This document shows positions 16,751-25,825 of a stretch of 50,281 bases of DNA, in pieces. How positions within the stretch are numbered: the first letter of the stretch is position 1; each line of letters opens with the position of its first letter. The notes below the pieces were generated by a model that saw only the letters and a list, made by a program, of their open reading frames with translations, did not search any database and was not told where the DNA came from. Origin of the DNA: Methanoregulaceae archaeon UXB-2016 (GTDB lineage Archaea; Halobacteriota; Methanomicrobia; Methanomicrobiales; Methanospirillaceae). The stretch covers positions 1 to 50,281 of the forward strand of contig SISS01000035.1 of NCBI GenBank assembly GCA_004332335.1. Direction: 5' to 3'. Position numbers and translations under genes: made by a program.

Positions 16751-19440
16751 GCTCGCTCGACCTGCTCGACCCCCGCATCCGGCAGTCGATCGCCGACCGG
16801 GGGTTCGAAGGGCTCTCCGAGGCGCAGGAGCTCGCGGTCCCCGAGGTGGTCGCGGGCCGGCACCTCCTCCTGATCGCGCCCACGGGCACGGGCAAGACCG
16901 AGTCGGCCATGCTCCCGGTCTTCCACGGCCTCCTTCGAGGGAAGAGCGGCGGCTTCTCGGCGATCTACGTCACGCCGCTACGGGCGCTCAACCGCGACAT
17001 CCTCGCCCGGATGGAGTGGTGGTGTGCGGAGCTCGGCCTCCGGGTGGGCGTGCGGCACGGCGACACCACCCAGGCCGAGCGGCGGAAGCAGGCCCTCCAC
17101 CCGCCTGACCTGCTGATCACGACCCCCGAGTCCCTCCAGGCGCTCTTCATGGGCAAGACCCTCCGAAAGCACCTGGCCGGCGTCCGGTACGTGATCGTGG
17201 ACGAGATCCACGAGCTCGCGGGCTCGAAGCGCGGAGCCCAGCTCTCGGTCGCGCTCGAGCGGGTCCGGACCTACGCGGGCGAGTTCCAGCGGATCGGGCT
17301 CTCGGCCACGGTCGGCAACCCCGAGGAGGTCGGCCGGTTCCTCTGCGGCCCGAACCGCCCCTGCCGCGTGGTCGCGGTCCCGGTCGCGAAGTCCCTCGAC
17401 CTCGGCGTCGTCTACGCCGGCGAGCAGTTCGACGCCCAGGCGAAGTGCGTCGAGCGCGCCCTCGACCCCTCGGGCTCGAACCTGGTCTTCACCAACACGC
17501 GCGTCACGGCCGAGGCCCTCGGCCACGCGCTCTTCAAGCGCGGGGACGTCGAGGTCCACCACGGCTCGCTCTCGCGCGAGGTCCGGATCGACGCCGAGGA
17601 GCGGTTCAAGAAGGGCGAGATCGCGACCCTGATCTGCACCTCCTCGATGGAGCTCGGGATCGACATCGGCCACGTCGAGCACGTGGTCCAGTTCGGCTCG
17701 CCCCGCGAGGTGGCCCGGCTGGTCCAGCGGGTCGGCCGCGCCGGCCATCGCCTGGCCGCGGTCTCGCGCGGCACGATCCTCGCGACCGGGTTCGACGACC
17801 TCCTCGAGTCGGGGGTGATCGTGCGCAGGGCGACGGCCGGCGAGATCGAACTGGTCCGGATCCCGTACGGCGCGGCCGACGTGCTCGCGAACCAGGTCGC
17901 GGCCCTCGTGGTCGAGCACGGCGAGATCGAGCGCGCCCAGGTCCGCGCGATCCTGGCCGGCACCGCGGTCTTCGAGAATGCCGGGGCACTCCTCGACAAG
18001 GTCGTGGCCGCGATGGCCGGCCACCGGCTCGTCCGGCTCGAGGGCGACCGCCTGATCACGACCTCCCGGGCCCGGCGATATCTGATGGCGAACCTCTCGA
18101 TGATCCACGACGAGCGAAAGGTCATGGTCTTCGACCTCGCCTCGCGCCGGACCGTGGGGACCCTCGACGAGTCGTTCGTGGTCGGCACGATCCACCCGGG
18201 CTCGGTCTTCATCACCAAGGGGCAGCTCTGGCGCGTGCTCGACACCGAGGACGGCCGGATCACAGTCGAGCCGGCCAAGCGCGCGAAGGGCGAGCTCCCG
18301 AGCTGGGAGGGCGAGCAGATCCCCGTGCCCTTCGCGGTCGCGCGCGAGGTCGGCGCCCTCCGGCGGACCCGCCGGCTCGGCGACTACATCCGCAGCGAGC
18401 GGGCGGTCCGCTATGCGGAGCACTTCCTCGCCGAGATGGACAGGAACCGCTCGGTCATCCCGACCGACGAGACGATCACGCTCGAGAACGCCGAGGAGGG
18501 GGTCGTCTGCAACATCTGCGCCGGCCACCGGGCGAACGAGGTCCTGGCCCGCGTCCTCTCCCTCCTCCTCTCGGCCCGGTACGGCACCACCGTCGGGATC
18601 GAGATCGACGCCTACCGCTGCCTGCTCCGCCTGCCGAAATCGCTCCGTGCGGCCGACGTGCGCGAGACCCTCCTCGCGCTCGAGCCCGCGCACATCAAGG
18701 GCCTCCTCGAACTCGGGCTGAAGCGGACCGCGCTCTACAAGTGGAAGCTCGTCCAGGTCGCCAAGAAGTTCGGCGCGATCGACCCCGACGCCGACTACGA
18801 GCGGCTCTCGATCCACCGCCTCTCCGAGCTCTTCGACCGGACCGTGGTCCAGCAGGAGGCCTACCGCGAGCTCTTCGAGAACTACATGGACGTGGAGGCG
18901 GCGGCCGGGATCGTCGGAGCCGTCCGCGATGGCTCGATCGAGGTCGTGACCGTACAGGTCTCGCTTCTCGGCGCGGCCGGCCTCTTCTCGTCCCGCGATC
19001 TGGTCCCGCCCGAGTCGGCCGACACCGCGATCCTCGCGACGGTCCGCCGGCGGATCGAGGACTCGGACGTGGTCCTCTGCTGCATGAACTGCCGGCGCTG
19101 GAAGGTCAAGACCAAGGTCTCGCGCGTGGAGGAGCGGCCGCAGTGCCCGGTCTGCTCGGCCCGGCTGATCGCGGCCCTCAAGCCCTGGGACGAGCCGCTC
19201 TATGCCGTCACGAACAAGAAGCAGAAGACTCCCGAGGAGCGCGAGGTCGAGAAGCGTCTCCTGCGGAACGCGAACATCGTTCTCTCGAGCGGCAAGAAGG
19301 CCGTGATCGCCCTCGCGGGCCGGGGCGTCGGGCCCGAGCACGCATCGAGGATCCTCGCGACCCTGGCCGAGGGCGACGCGTTCTTCCGCGAGATCCTGAA
19401 GGTCGAGCGGCAGTACGTCCAGACCCGGCACTTCTGGTAG
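16747..19440 (+). CDS. Lhr-type DEAD/DEAH superfamily 2 helicase
   Basis: This 897-residue protein has Walker A APTGTGKTES (about 43), DEIH (about 151), SATVG, TNTRVTAEALG, and GRAGHR (motif VI). After the two RecA-like domains comes the Lhr winged helix and beta-barrel region, and the C-terminus has a four-cysteine zinc site (CCMNC and CPVC, about 777-800) followed by a basic tail. Lhr-core proteins translocate 3' to 5' on single-stranded DNA, unwind RNA-DNA hybrids and act in genome repair. As the last gene of a three-gene overlapping operon with the RPA-associated protein and phosphoesterase it probably acts with them. Length and zinc site suggest the shorter archaeal Lhr-core rather than full-length bacterial Lhr. 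Confidence 0.92.
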   Translation: MSSLDLLDPRIRQSIADRGFEGLSEAQELAVPEVVAGRHLLLIAPTGTGKTESAMLPVFHGLLRGKSGGFSAIYVTPLRALNRDILARMEWWCAELGLRVGVRHGDTTQAERRKQALHPPDLLITTPESLQALFMGKTLRKHLAGVRYVIVDEIHELAGSKRGAQLSVALERVRTYAGEFQRIGLSATVGNPEEVGRFLCGPNRPCRVVAVPVAKSLDLGVVYAGEQFDAQAKCVERALDPSGSNLVFTNTRVTAEALGHALFKRGDVEVHHGSLSREVRIDAEERFKKGEIATLICTSSMELGIDIGHVEHVVQFGSPREVARLVQRVGRAGHRLAAVSRGTILATGFDDLLESGVIVRRATAGEIELVRIPYGAADVLANQVAALVVEHGEIERAQVRAILAGTAVFENAGALLDKVVAAMAGHRLVRLEGDRLITTSRARRYLMANLSMIHDERKVMVFDLASRRTVGTLDESFVVGTIHPGSVFITKGQLWRVLDTEDGRITVEPAKRAKGELPSWEGEQIPVPFAVAREVGALRRTRRLGDYIRSERAVRYAEHFLAEMDRNRSVIPTDETITLENAEEGVVCNICAGHRANEVLARVLSLLLSARYGTTVGIEIDAYRCLLRLPKSLRAADVRETLLALEPAHIKGLLELGLKRTALYKWKLVQVAKKFGAIDPDADYERLSIHRLSELFDRTVVQQEAYRELFENYMDVEAAAGIVGAVRDGSIEVVTVQVSLLGAAGLFSSRDLVPPESADTAILATVRRRIEDSDVVLCCMNCRRWKVKTKVSRVEERPQCPVCSARLIAALKPWDEPLYAVTNKKQKTPEEREVEKRLLRNANIVLSSGKKAVIALAGRGVGPEHASRILATLAEGDAFFREILKVERQYVQTRHFW

Positions 19441-19943
19441 AGGCGGGCAGTGCATACCCACGCCACGACCACGGCATCAACGGCCGCATCGACGTCGTCC
19501 GGCTCTTCAACAATCTATGAGGCCGGAGCCTCGACTGCTGGCTTCCACGATTCACGCGGCCGGTAGGGTGAGAAGAAGGTCGATCCCTCGCCCGGTGTCG
19601 ACTCGACACATACCCCGGCCGCTGTGCGGCTCCGGGACGAGCCAGATCGTATGGCCGGCCCCATCTTCCTCCCCGCGGGCTCGGGGTGCCGTTCGGCCAT
19701 GACCATCATGGAGCACGATGACCACACTGCGGCCGCCAGCTCGTCGAGCATTCCACATACCGCGGACATCGGCACCAAGACCGGGAAACGGCATCAGCAC
19801 GGCCGCCCTGAGGGCTCCCATCGGAATTGCTGCCGTGATCGATCCAACGGCAATTCACTGCAACAAAGCCCGGAGGGCTCCCACTTTCGAATTCTTTATC
19901 CTGTCAGCAGCGAGATACACTTAGATTCGCATCTCGGGTCCCC
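19441..19943. other. Intergenic region
   Basis: About 500 bases without a convincing gene. It contains two copies of GAGGGCTCCCA, at about 19812-19822 and 19873-19883, and a TATA-like TTCTTTATC at 19892-19900, the likely promoter of the CDF transporter gene. Short open frames here have no family features. Confidence 0.6.
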
Positions 19944-20909
19944 ATGACAGCCAGTTTACAGCGTCAGAATGATGAGAAAGAGGCGACCGCCCGTCTCTCG
20001 GTGATCTCCAACACCCTGCTCATGCTCCTCAAGTTGGCCGTCGGCGCCACCCTCGGGTCGGTCAGTATGATCTCCGAGGCGATCCACTCGGGGATGGACC
20101 TCGTCGCGTCGGTCATCGCCTTCTTCTCGGTCCGGAAGTCGGCCGAGCCGGCCGACTCCGAGCATACTTACGGTCACGGCAAGTTCGAGTCCATGTCCGG
20201 TCTCGCCGAGTCTCTCCTGATCTTCATCGCCGCGATCCTCATCATCCGGGAGGCCGCGATCCAGCTGCTCGAGCCGCCGGGAGAGGCGATGAATCCGACC
20301 CTGATGTTCGCCGGCATGGCGGTCATGGCGACCTCGGCCATCGTCAACTGGGTCGTCTCCGCCCGCCTGATGAGGGTCGCGAAGGAGACCGAGTCGATCG
20401 CTCTCGAGAGCGACGCCTGGCACCTGCGGACCGACGTCTATACCTCGGTCGGTGTCTTCGCCGGCCTCGTCCTTATTCGGCTGACAGGCCTGGTGGTCCT
20501 TGACTCAATCGTGGCCATCGGCGTCGCGCTGGTCATCCTCAAGGCGGCCTACGACCTGACTACGAAGTCGTACCGGGACCTCATCGATCACTGTCTCACC
20601 GAGGAGGAGGACGCGCGGATCCGGCGGGTCATCTGCGAGCACCAGTCCCGGTATGCCCGGTACCACACCCTCAGAACGCGGCGATCCGGCCCCGAGGTCT
20701 TCATCGACTTCAGCCTGGTCGTCGATAAGGAGGTCTCGGTCGAGTTCTCACACGACCTGACGGACCATCTCGAGGCGGACCTGAAGACGGAGTTCCCCCG
20801 GGCATCGGTGATGATCCATATCGAGCCGGACTCGGGATCGGCAGAGCCGCCGGCCTCCTTCTGCGAGATCGCGGGCGGACCGACGGTCCTGGAAAATGGG
20901 ACGGATTAG
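19944..20909 (+). CDS. Cation diffusion facilitator metal transporter
   Basis: The 321-residue protein has six membrane segments and the CDF metal site: SEAIHSGMDL in helix 2 and SDAWHLRTDVYTS in helix 5 (His-x3-Asp in both). A cytosolic C-terminal domain (about 210-300) follows with a VFIDFSLVVDKEVSVEFSHD strand. CDF proteins export Zn2+, Fe2+, Mn2+ or similar divalent ions in exchange for protons. The His/Asp pattern resembles zinc/iron types but the metal cannot be fixed. Its stop overlaps by four bases the stop of the convergent zinc-ribbon gene, which has a His/Asp-rich stretch that could bind metals. Confidence 0.9.
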   Translation: MTASLQRQNDEKEATARLSVISNTLLMLLKLAVGATLGSVSMISEAIHSGMDLVASVIAFFSVRKSAEPADSEHTYGHGKFESMSGLAESLLIFIAAILIIREAAIQLLEPPGEAMNPTLMFAGMAVMATSAIVNWVVSARLMRVAKETESIALESDAWHLRTDVYTSVGVFAGLVLIRLTGLVVLDSIVAIGVALVILKAAYDLTTKSYRDLIDHCLTEEEDARIRRVICEHQSRYARYHTLRTRRSGPEVFIDFSLVVDKEVSVEFSHDLTDHLEADLKTEFPRASVMIHIEPDSGSAEPPASFCEIAGGPTVLENGTD

Positions 20910-21193
20910 TCGAAGAGATCCCCGAGGAACCCCTTTTTCTTCTTCCTGTCAGGATCGTCGTCGTGATGATCGTGGTGATCATCATGGCGACCGTACGAAG
21001 CGGGGTACGCCTGGCCCGGCGGCCCACCCCTCTGCATCGTGGGCGGAGCGGATGCTGCCGACCGCTCGACGATCTGGTCGAGCTTCCCTTTCTCCAGCCA
21101 GATCCCGCGGCACTGCGGACAGTAGTCGATGGAGACCGTGAGCCGTTCCCCCATCGCCAGATCACAATTACAGACAGGACACTTCATGTGCAC
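20906..21193 (-). CDS. Small zf-TFIIB-type zinc-ribbon protein with His/Asp-rich tail
   Basis: A 95-residue protein with one zinc ribbon at the N-terminus: CPVCNC and CPQCRGIWLEKGKLDQI, the C-x2-C...C-x2-C-R-G-I-W-L-x3-E-L pattern of the zf-TFIIB family. After a Gly/Pro-rich linker comes HDDHHDHHDDD, then a basic patch KKKK and GFLGDLF. Start is MHMKCPVC; the inner Met at 21187 is an alternative. No function is assigned for the family; a metal-binding or regulatory role next to the CDF transporter is a guess. It ends within the final codons of the CDF gene. Confidence 0.8.
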   Translation of the reverse strand: MHMKCPVCNCDLAMGERLTVSIDYCPQCRGIWLEKGKLDQIVERSAASAPPTMQRGGPPGQAYPASYGRHDDHHDHHDDDPDRKKKKGFLGDLFD

Positions 21194-21354
21194 TCATACA
21201 GGGATCGGCGGGAATCGGATAAAGAGGCTCGCATCCTGACTTTCCACGTGACATGACGAACACGACGACTGCGACGATGGGTGCCGGCGTCGTCTGGCAG
21301 TGCTGGCGATCACATGCCCGATCGGGGGAGTTGTCTCCCTGCCACGGGTGCCTC

Positions 21355-23916
21355 CTAGGCTCCGGGCGCTCCCTTCCGCCGGGGATGCCGGAGCCGCTTC
21401 GCGATCTCGAACCAGACCACACCCACCACCCCTGCGGCGACAGCGATGCCGAGCTGGACTGGTGTGACCGGCCCGAAGTGGAAGAGCTCGGCGATGAACG
21501 GGACCGAGAGCGCCGCGGCGAGGAAGAGGAGCGCCCCCGCCGTGACGATCCAGTACGCCCGGTTCGGCCGTCGGATCGTGGCCACGATGCTCTCTGACCA
21601 CGAACGGTTCGTCGCGATCAGGGAGAGGTTAGCAACCACGATCGTCGTGAAGGTCAGGGTGCGGATCGAGGCCTCGCCAAGCCCGATCCACATACCGGCC
21701 GCATAGACTGCGAGCACCATGCCCAGCACGACGAGTCCCTGCGCCAAGGCGATGGCGACCGTGTGGCGGTCGAGGATCCGCTCCTCCGGCCGCCGCGGGG
21801 GCCGGCGCATGATCCCGGGCTCCTCCCGCTCCGCCTCAAAGACGATCGAGCAGGCCGGGTCGATGATCAGTTCGAGGAAAACGATGTGCACCGGCAGGAG
21901 GATCAGGGGCAGCCCGAGCAGGACCGGCACCAGCGAGAGGCCCGCGATGGGGGCGTGGACCGCGATGATAAATGCCATCGCCTTCCTGAGGTTGTCGTAG
22001 ATCCGCCGGCCCATGCGTACGCCGGCCACGATTGAAGCGAAGTTGTCGTCGAGCAGGACCACGGAGGCCGCCTCCCGCGCTACGTCCGTGCCGCGCTCGC
22101 CCATGGCGATCCCGATATGGGCCGCCTTGAGCGCCGGGGCATCGTTCACCCCGTCGCCGGTCATGGCCACCACCTCGCCGCAGGCCTTGAGCGACTCGAC
22201 GATCCGCAGCTTCTGTTCGGGCACGACCCGCGCGAAGACTGAGGTCGCCTCGACAGCCGCCAGACATTGTTCTGTCGGCATCGACTCGAGCTCCGGCCCG
22301 GTCAGAACCCTCCCGCCATCAGCAAGGCCGATCGCATCGGCGATCGCGCGGGCTGTGGCCGGGTAGTCCCCGGTGATCATGGCGACCCGGATCCCGGCGG
22401 TCTTGCACTCGGCGACGGCAGGGGCCGCGTCCGGACGGACCGGGTCCACGAACGCGATCAGGCCAAGAAAGGTAAACACGAAGTCGTGCTGGATGGGCGG
22501 CAAATCCTCCTGCCGGAAGTACGCCTTCGCCACGTCGAGCACGCGGTAGCCCCCGGATGCGAGTTGCTCGGCCTCGGCCCGCGGACCCGCCGCCTCGCTG
22601 TCGTCGAGATGGCAGAGGTCGAAGATCGCCTCGGGCGCCCCCTTGACCGCGATGATATAATCGCCGCCCGACGGTGACCTCCAGACGTTGGACATGGCGA
22701 GCAGCTCTGGGGAGAGCGGGTATTCCTGGAGGAGCTCCCAGTTCGCGTGGAGATGTTCGGTGCCGTAGAGATCGGCGTCTCCAAGCCGGTGCAGGGCCTG
22801 TTCCATCGGGTCGAAGGGGTCCTTCTTGCTGGAGAGGATCGCGAACTCGAGGAGCTCGTGGAACGGCTCCGGGAGGGCTCCTGCGGTCCCGGAGATACAG
22901 TCGAACTCGTCACCGTTCGCGCAGAGCCAGGCGACAGTCATCCTGTTCTCGGTGATGGTGCCAGTCTTGTCCACGCAGAGGACCGTGGTCGCCCCGAGGG
23001 TCTCGATGGCGGGCACGCGCCGGGTCAGGACGTTCTTTTTTGAGAGTCGCCAGGCTCCGAGGGCCAAAAAGATCGTCAGGACCACGGGGAACTCCTCTGG
23101 AAGGATTGCCATGGCGAGGGTGATGCCGGCGAGAAGGCCGTTGAGCCAGTCGCTCCGCGTGAGGCCGTAGACGATCACGACGAGCAGGCAGAGCCCGATC
23201 CCGATCAGCGCGATGCTCCTGACGATGCTGGCGGTCTCTCTCTCGAGGTGAGTATCCTCGCGCTGGACGGACTGCAGTGCCTGACCGATGGCACCCATCT
23301 CGGTGCGGGTGCCCGTTGCCACCACCTCCGCGACGCCCTTGCCCTGCACAACGAGTGTGCCCGAGTAGAGCCAGGGCCGGTCGTCGCCGCCGGGCCGTCG
23401 ATCGCCGGGTTCTCCCGCTGCGGGGTGTTTTCTTACTGGGACCGACTCCCCGGTGAGGAGCGACTCGTCAGCCGAGAGGTTCACACCCGAGAGGAGGAGG
23501 GCATCGGCTGCGACACGGTCGCCCTCGCTGACAACGAGGAGGTCTCCCTCAACCACCTCCCGGCCCGGAATCCGCTTCGTTGTACCGTCCCTGATGACCA
23601 GCGCCCGGGGGCTCGATAGATCCCGCAGTGCCTCGAGCGCCCGCTCGCTCTTCCGCTCCTGGTAGACCGTTATCCCGATGATGACGAGCACGAACGAAAG
23701 GAGAAGGGCGCCTTCCTCGAGGTCGCCGAGGACGAAGTAGATGAGTCCCGCTCCGACGAGAAGGAGAAACATCGGCTCGCGGACCACCCCGCTGACGATA
23801 GCCAGGAGCGTCCTGGTCTCTTCGACCGGTAACTCGTTGTAGCCGTCCCGGGCAAGATGCTCTGAGACCTCTGCAGCGGAGAGCCCGGTTCGGCCGATCT
23901 GACCGGGAGGGGGCAT
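21355..23916 (-). CDS. Cation-transporting P-type ATPase
   Basis: From ATG 23916 the protein is 853 residues (MPPPGQIGRTGLSAAEV). It carries an N-terminal cation-ATPase domain (AEVSEHLARDGYNELP), actuator loop LLTGESVPV, membrane helix 4 motif PEEFPV, phosphorylation site DKTGTITEN, nucleotide-binding KGAPEAI and hinge TGDGVNDAPALKAAH. About eight to ten membrane segments complete a P2-like pump. The PEEFPV motif suggests calcium or another divalent or monovalent cation, but the ion is not fixed. The frame extends 24 codons upstream (to 23988), but that N-terminus is poorly protein-like. The gene is separate from the CDF gene and has no visible regulator. Confidence 0.9.
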   Translation of the reverse strand: MPPPGQIGRTGLSAAEVSEHLARDGYNELPVEETRTLLAIVSGVVREPMFLLLVGAGLIYFVLGDLEEGALLLSFVLVIIGITVYQERKSERALEALRDLSSPRALVIRDGTTKRIPGREVVEGDLLVVSEGDRVAADALLLSGVNLSADESLLTGESVPVRKHPAAGEPGDRRPGGDDRPWLYSGTLVVQGKGVAEVVATGTRTEMGAIGQALQSVQREDTHLERETASIVRSIALIGIGLCLLVVIVYGLTRSDWLNGLLAGITLAMAILPEEFPVVLTIFLALGAWRLSKKNVLTRRVPAIETLGATTVLCVDKTGTITENRMTVAWLCANGDEFDCISGTAGALPEPFHELLEFAILSSKKDPFDPMEQALHRLGDADLYGTEHLHANWELLQEYPLSPELLAMSNVWRSPSGGDYIIAVKGAPEAIFDLCHLDDSEAAGPRAEAEQLASGGYRVLDVAKAYFRQEDLPPIQHDFVFTFLGLIAFVDPVRPDAAPAVAECKTAGIRVAMITGDYPATARAIADAIGLADGGRVLTGPELESMPTEQCLAAVEATSVFARVVPEQKLRIVESLKACGEVVAMTGDGVNDAPALKAAHIGIAMGERGTDVAREAASVVLLDDNFASIVAGVRMGRRIYDNLRKAMAFIIAVHAPIAGLSLVPVLLGLPLILLPVHIVFLELIIDPACSIVFEAEREEPGIMRRPPRRPEERILDRHTVAIALAQGLVVLGMVLAVYAAGMWIGLGEASIRTLTFTTIVVANLSLIATNRSWSESIVATIRRPNRAYWIVTAGALLFLAAALSVPFIAELFHFGPVTPVQLGIAVAAGVVGVVWFEIAKRLRHPRRKGAPGA

Positions 23917-24412
23917 AATAAAGTACCACTGGAGAACGGCGCGGTACCCTAAAGGATTTGCGTACACCAGGCAGTCGTTCCGCTGCATGAGGGCGCAGGT
24001 TTCGGGCGTGCAGTGACCCGCACCACCATGCGGTGCTCCCGAACTATCCCGTTCGAGCTCATCAACATCGATAGCGACCGCCGATGCGCGGAGGAGACAG
24101 GGCGGATCAGTTCAGCCGGTAGTGGACCGTCCACTGCGTCTTCCGAGCCGGTCCGAGACACCCCTTCGCCGAACGTCTTTGTAATCAAGATGGTCCTGTG
24201 CGCTGATGGAGAACGAGACCGAGACCGAGACCGAGATCGACCGGCTGGTGCAGGCACAACGGCAACATCCATACCGTTCATTTCTTCGGGGCGGAAGCGG
24301 GCCTGGCTGCCCGTGAGCGTCGCATTGCAGGTTGTAAAGTAATGCGCGCGGTCGCTGACAAAAGGAGGGTTGCCCGTAGGGACTTCTGGTAGAAGAGAAG
24401 GGACCGGGTCCC
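23917..24412. other. Intergenic region with short hexamer repeat
   Basis: About 500 bases between the P-type ATPase and TBP genes. It includes a GAGACC-type hexamer tract at 24214-24231 inside the small frame listed separately. Other frames here show no recognisable features. Confidence 0.55.
24206..24316 (+). CDS. Possible small acidic peptide with Thr-Glu repeat
   Basis: An ATG at 24206 opens a 36-residue frame beginning MENETETETEIDRLVQAQ and ending GSGPGCP before a TGA. The repeat is a hexamer (GAGACC) that encodes Thr-Glu. No clear ribosome-binding site or family match is seen, so it could be a chance frame over a simple repeat. Confidence 0.25.
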   Translation: MENETETETEIDRLVQAQRQHPYRSFLRGGSGPGCP

Positions 24413-24967
24413 TCACATGATCGACTCGAGCTTCTGCTCGAGGAAGTCGAGGCCCCGCTTGATGTCCTCGAGGTTCTTACCGCCGGTCAGGATGATCTTG
24501 CCCGAGCTGAAGAGGAGTGCCACGATCTTCGGGTCCTTGATCCGGTAGACGAGCCCGGGGAACTGCTCGGGCTCGTACTCGATGTTCTCGAGGTTGAGGG
24601 TGATCACGACCTTGTTCAGGTTGATGTACTTCCCGATGTCGTACGAACAGACGATGTTCGTGACCGCGACCCGCGGCTCGTCGTAGCAGGCGACCCCGGC
24701 CTCGCGCAGCGAGTTCATGATGATCTCGAGGCCTTCCGTGAGGGCCTCCCGGTTTCGGATCCCGGTCAGCACGACCTTGCCCGAGCTGAAGATCAGGGAC
24801 GCAATCTTCGGCTTCTCGATGCGGTAGACTGCGCCCGGAAAACGCTTTGTATTGAGTTCGCAGGCTGGGATCCGCTGCGATACTTCGGCGAGATCGATCG
24901 AGTCCGCGATCACGCCCGAGGCGACAATATTCTCGATCTTGAGCGACTCGTATCGTTTCTCTTCCAT
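24413..24967 (-). CDS. tbp: TATA-box binding protein
   Basis: The 184-residue protein is a saddle-shaped TBP of two direct repeats: the first with LKIENIVASGVI, FPGAVYRIEKPK and SGKVVLTGI, the second with VAVTNIVCSYDIG, FPGLVYRIKDPK and SGKIILTGG. It binds TATA boxes and recruits TFB and RNA polymerase. ATG 24967 (MEEKRYES) gives the usual archaeal length; the frame continues upstream to 25288 without protein features. The promoter AT patch lies just upstream, suggesting a very short leader. Confidence 0.97.
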   Translation of the reverse strand: MEEKRYESLKIENIVASGVIADSIDLAEVSQRIPACELNTKRFPGAVYRIEKPKIASLIFSSGKVVLTGIRNREALTEGLEIIMNSLREAGVACYDEPRVAVTNIVCSYDIGKYINLNKVVITLNLENIEYEPEQFPGLVYRIKDPKIVALLFSSGKIILTGGKNLEDIKRGLDFLEQKLESIM

Positions 24968-24983
24968 CTCTCTAACTATGCTG

Positions 24984-25003
24984 CCTTTTAAACTATAATA
25001 GTT
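24984..25003 (-). promoter_or_regulatory. TATA region of tbp
   Basis: On the minus strand an ACTATTATAGTTTAAAAGG patch ends about 17 bases before the ATG at 24967. The first part, ACTATTATAGT, is palindromic-like. Either the TATAGTTT or the TTTAAAAGG part could be the TATA box, so transcripts would be nearly leaderless. Self-regulation by TBP is possible but not shown. Confidence 0.55.
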
Positions 25004-25199
25004 CTGGAGAACCTTTATGTCACTTTGAAGGCCTGAAAGCCGGCCGTTTCGCGCAGAATTAAAGTTCCCCCGGGCACAAACCAGTAGTGTTTCGTATGGG
25101 CGAGGAGCTGCACAATATGGCCGACACTTGGGCGAACATATCGTATCCATCTCGATCGCGAATAGCAATCCTTTTTCGGACAGCCCCCGATCTCTCCCC

Positions 25200-25712
25200 G
25201 TGACAATCATCCGATCCCTCCTCGTTGCCGGCGCTCTCGCCTGCCTCCTCCTGGGGGCTGGCTGCTGCTCGACGTCCTCGACCATCACTCCGACCGCCGA
25301 GACCTCTCGGCCCTATTACACGATCGCCCCGACGTCGGCCTCATCCGATCCGGTTGCGACCCTGAGCCGGATGACCACGGCCCCGACAACGAAGGAGCCG
25401 ACTGCTCAGGGCCCCGAGTTGGAGCTCACGATCCTCAATCACGAGTGGAAGCGAACCGGGGAGAGCACGTGGAAGAGTATCTATGTCGTCGGTTCTGCGA
25501 AGAATACCGGAACGCAGCGGATCGATTACGGCGTGATCGATGTGAAATGGTTTGACACGGGCGGCGCGGTGCTCGGAACGACGCCCCACATGGTGACAAA
25601 ACTCGACCCCGGGGAGACATACCGGTTTGAGATCATGTATATCGGCGACACCGATGAATCCGAGGTCGACCGGTACACCATCGTACCGGGCGACCTGGAC
25701 AACTACAGCTAA
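25200..25712 (+). CDS. Lipoprotein with possible FxLYD-like domain
   Basis: From a GTG at 25200 the protein is 170 residues with a signal peptide (SLLVAGALACLLLGAGCC) and a lipobox Cys, so it is likely membrane-anchored. A Thr/Ser/Pro-rich linker (about 25-70) leads to a small beta domain (WKSIYVVGSAKNTGTQRIDY, then VDVKW-like strand and LDPGETYRFEI). That pattern resembles FxLYD domains of archaeal and bacterial surface proteins. The frame extends upstream to 25128 but GTG 25200 gives the cleanest signal peptide. A T-run follows the stop. It is transcribed toward the leader-distal end of CRISPR array 1. Confidence 0.7.
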   Translation: MTIIRSLLVAGALACLLLGAGCCSTSSTITPTAETSRPYYTIAPTSASSDPVATLSRMTTAPTTKEPTAQGPELELTILNHEWKRTGESTWKSIYVVGSAKNTGTQRIDYGVIDVKWFDTGGAVLGTTPHMVTKLDPGETYRFEIMYIGDTDESEVDRYTIVPGDLDNYS

Positions 25713-25720
25713 TCCCTTTT

Positions 25721-25825
25721 TCAGTCCGTCGGGACCGGGATCGCGACCCACCCCATGACGTCAGAGAGGACCAGGGCCCGGCTGCCGATGGGACAGAACC
25801 CGCCGAGCCGGGCCGTGATCTGCCC
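25721..25825 (-). pseudogene. Possible 3' gene fragment at the leader-distal end of CRISPR array 1
   Basis: On the minus strand the 34 codons before a TGA (25721-25723) read ITARLGGFCPIGSRALVLSD then VMGWVAIPVPTD, with third-position GC bias and protein-like composition. It continues without a start directly into the last array repeat. It could be the C-terminus of a gene cut off by array insertion or growth. No family is recognised. Confidence 0.3.

Noticed and set aside
16978..19461. 827-codon minus-strand open frame opposite the Lhr helicase
   Set aside because: Low-complexity composition (R, D, G, E, A), no motifs, and fully overlaps a gene with clear helicase motifs.
24013..24342. 109-codon open frame upstream of tbp
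   Set aside because: Composition and lack of start signals do not support a protein; it overlaps the hexamer tract in another frame.
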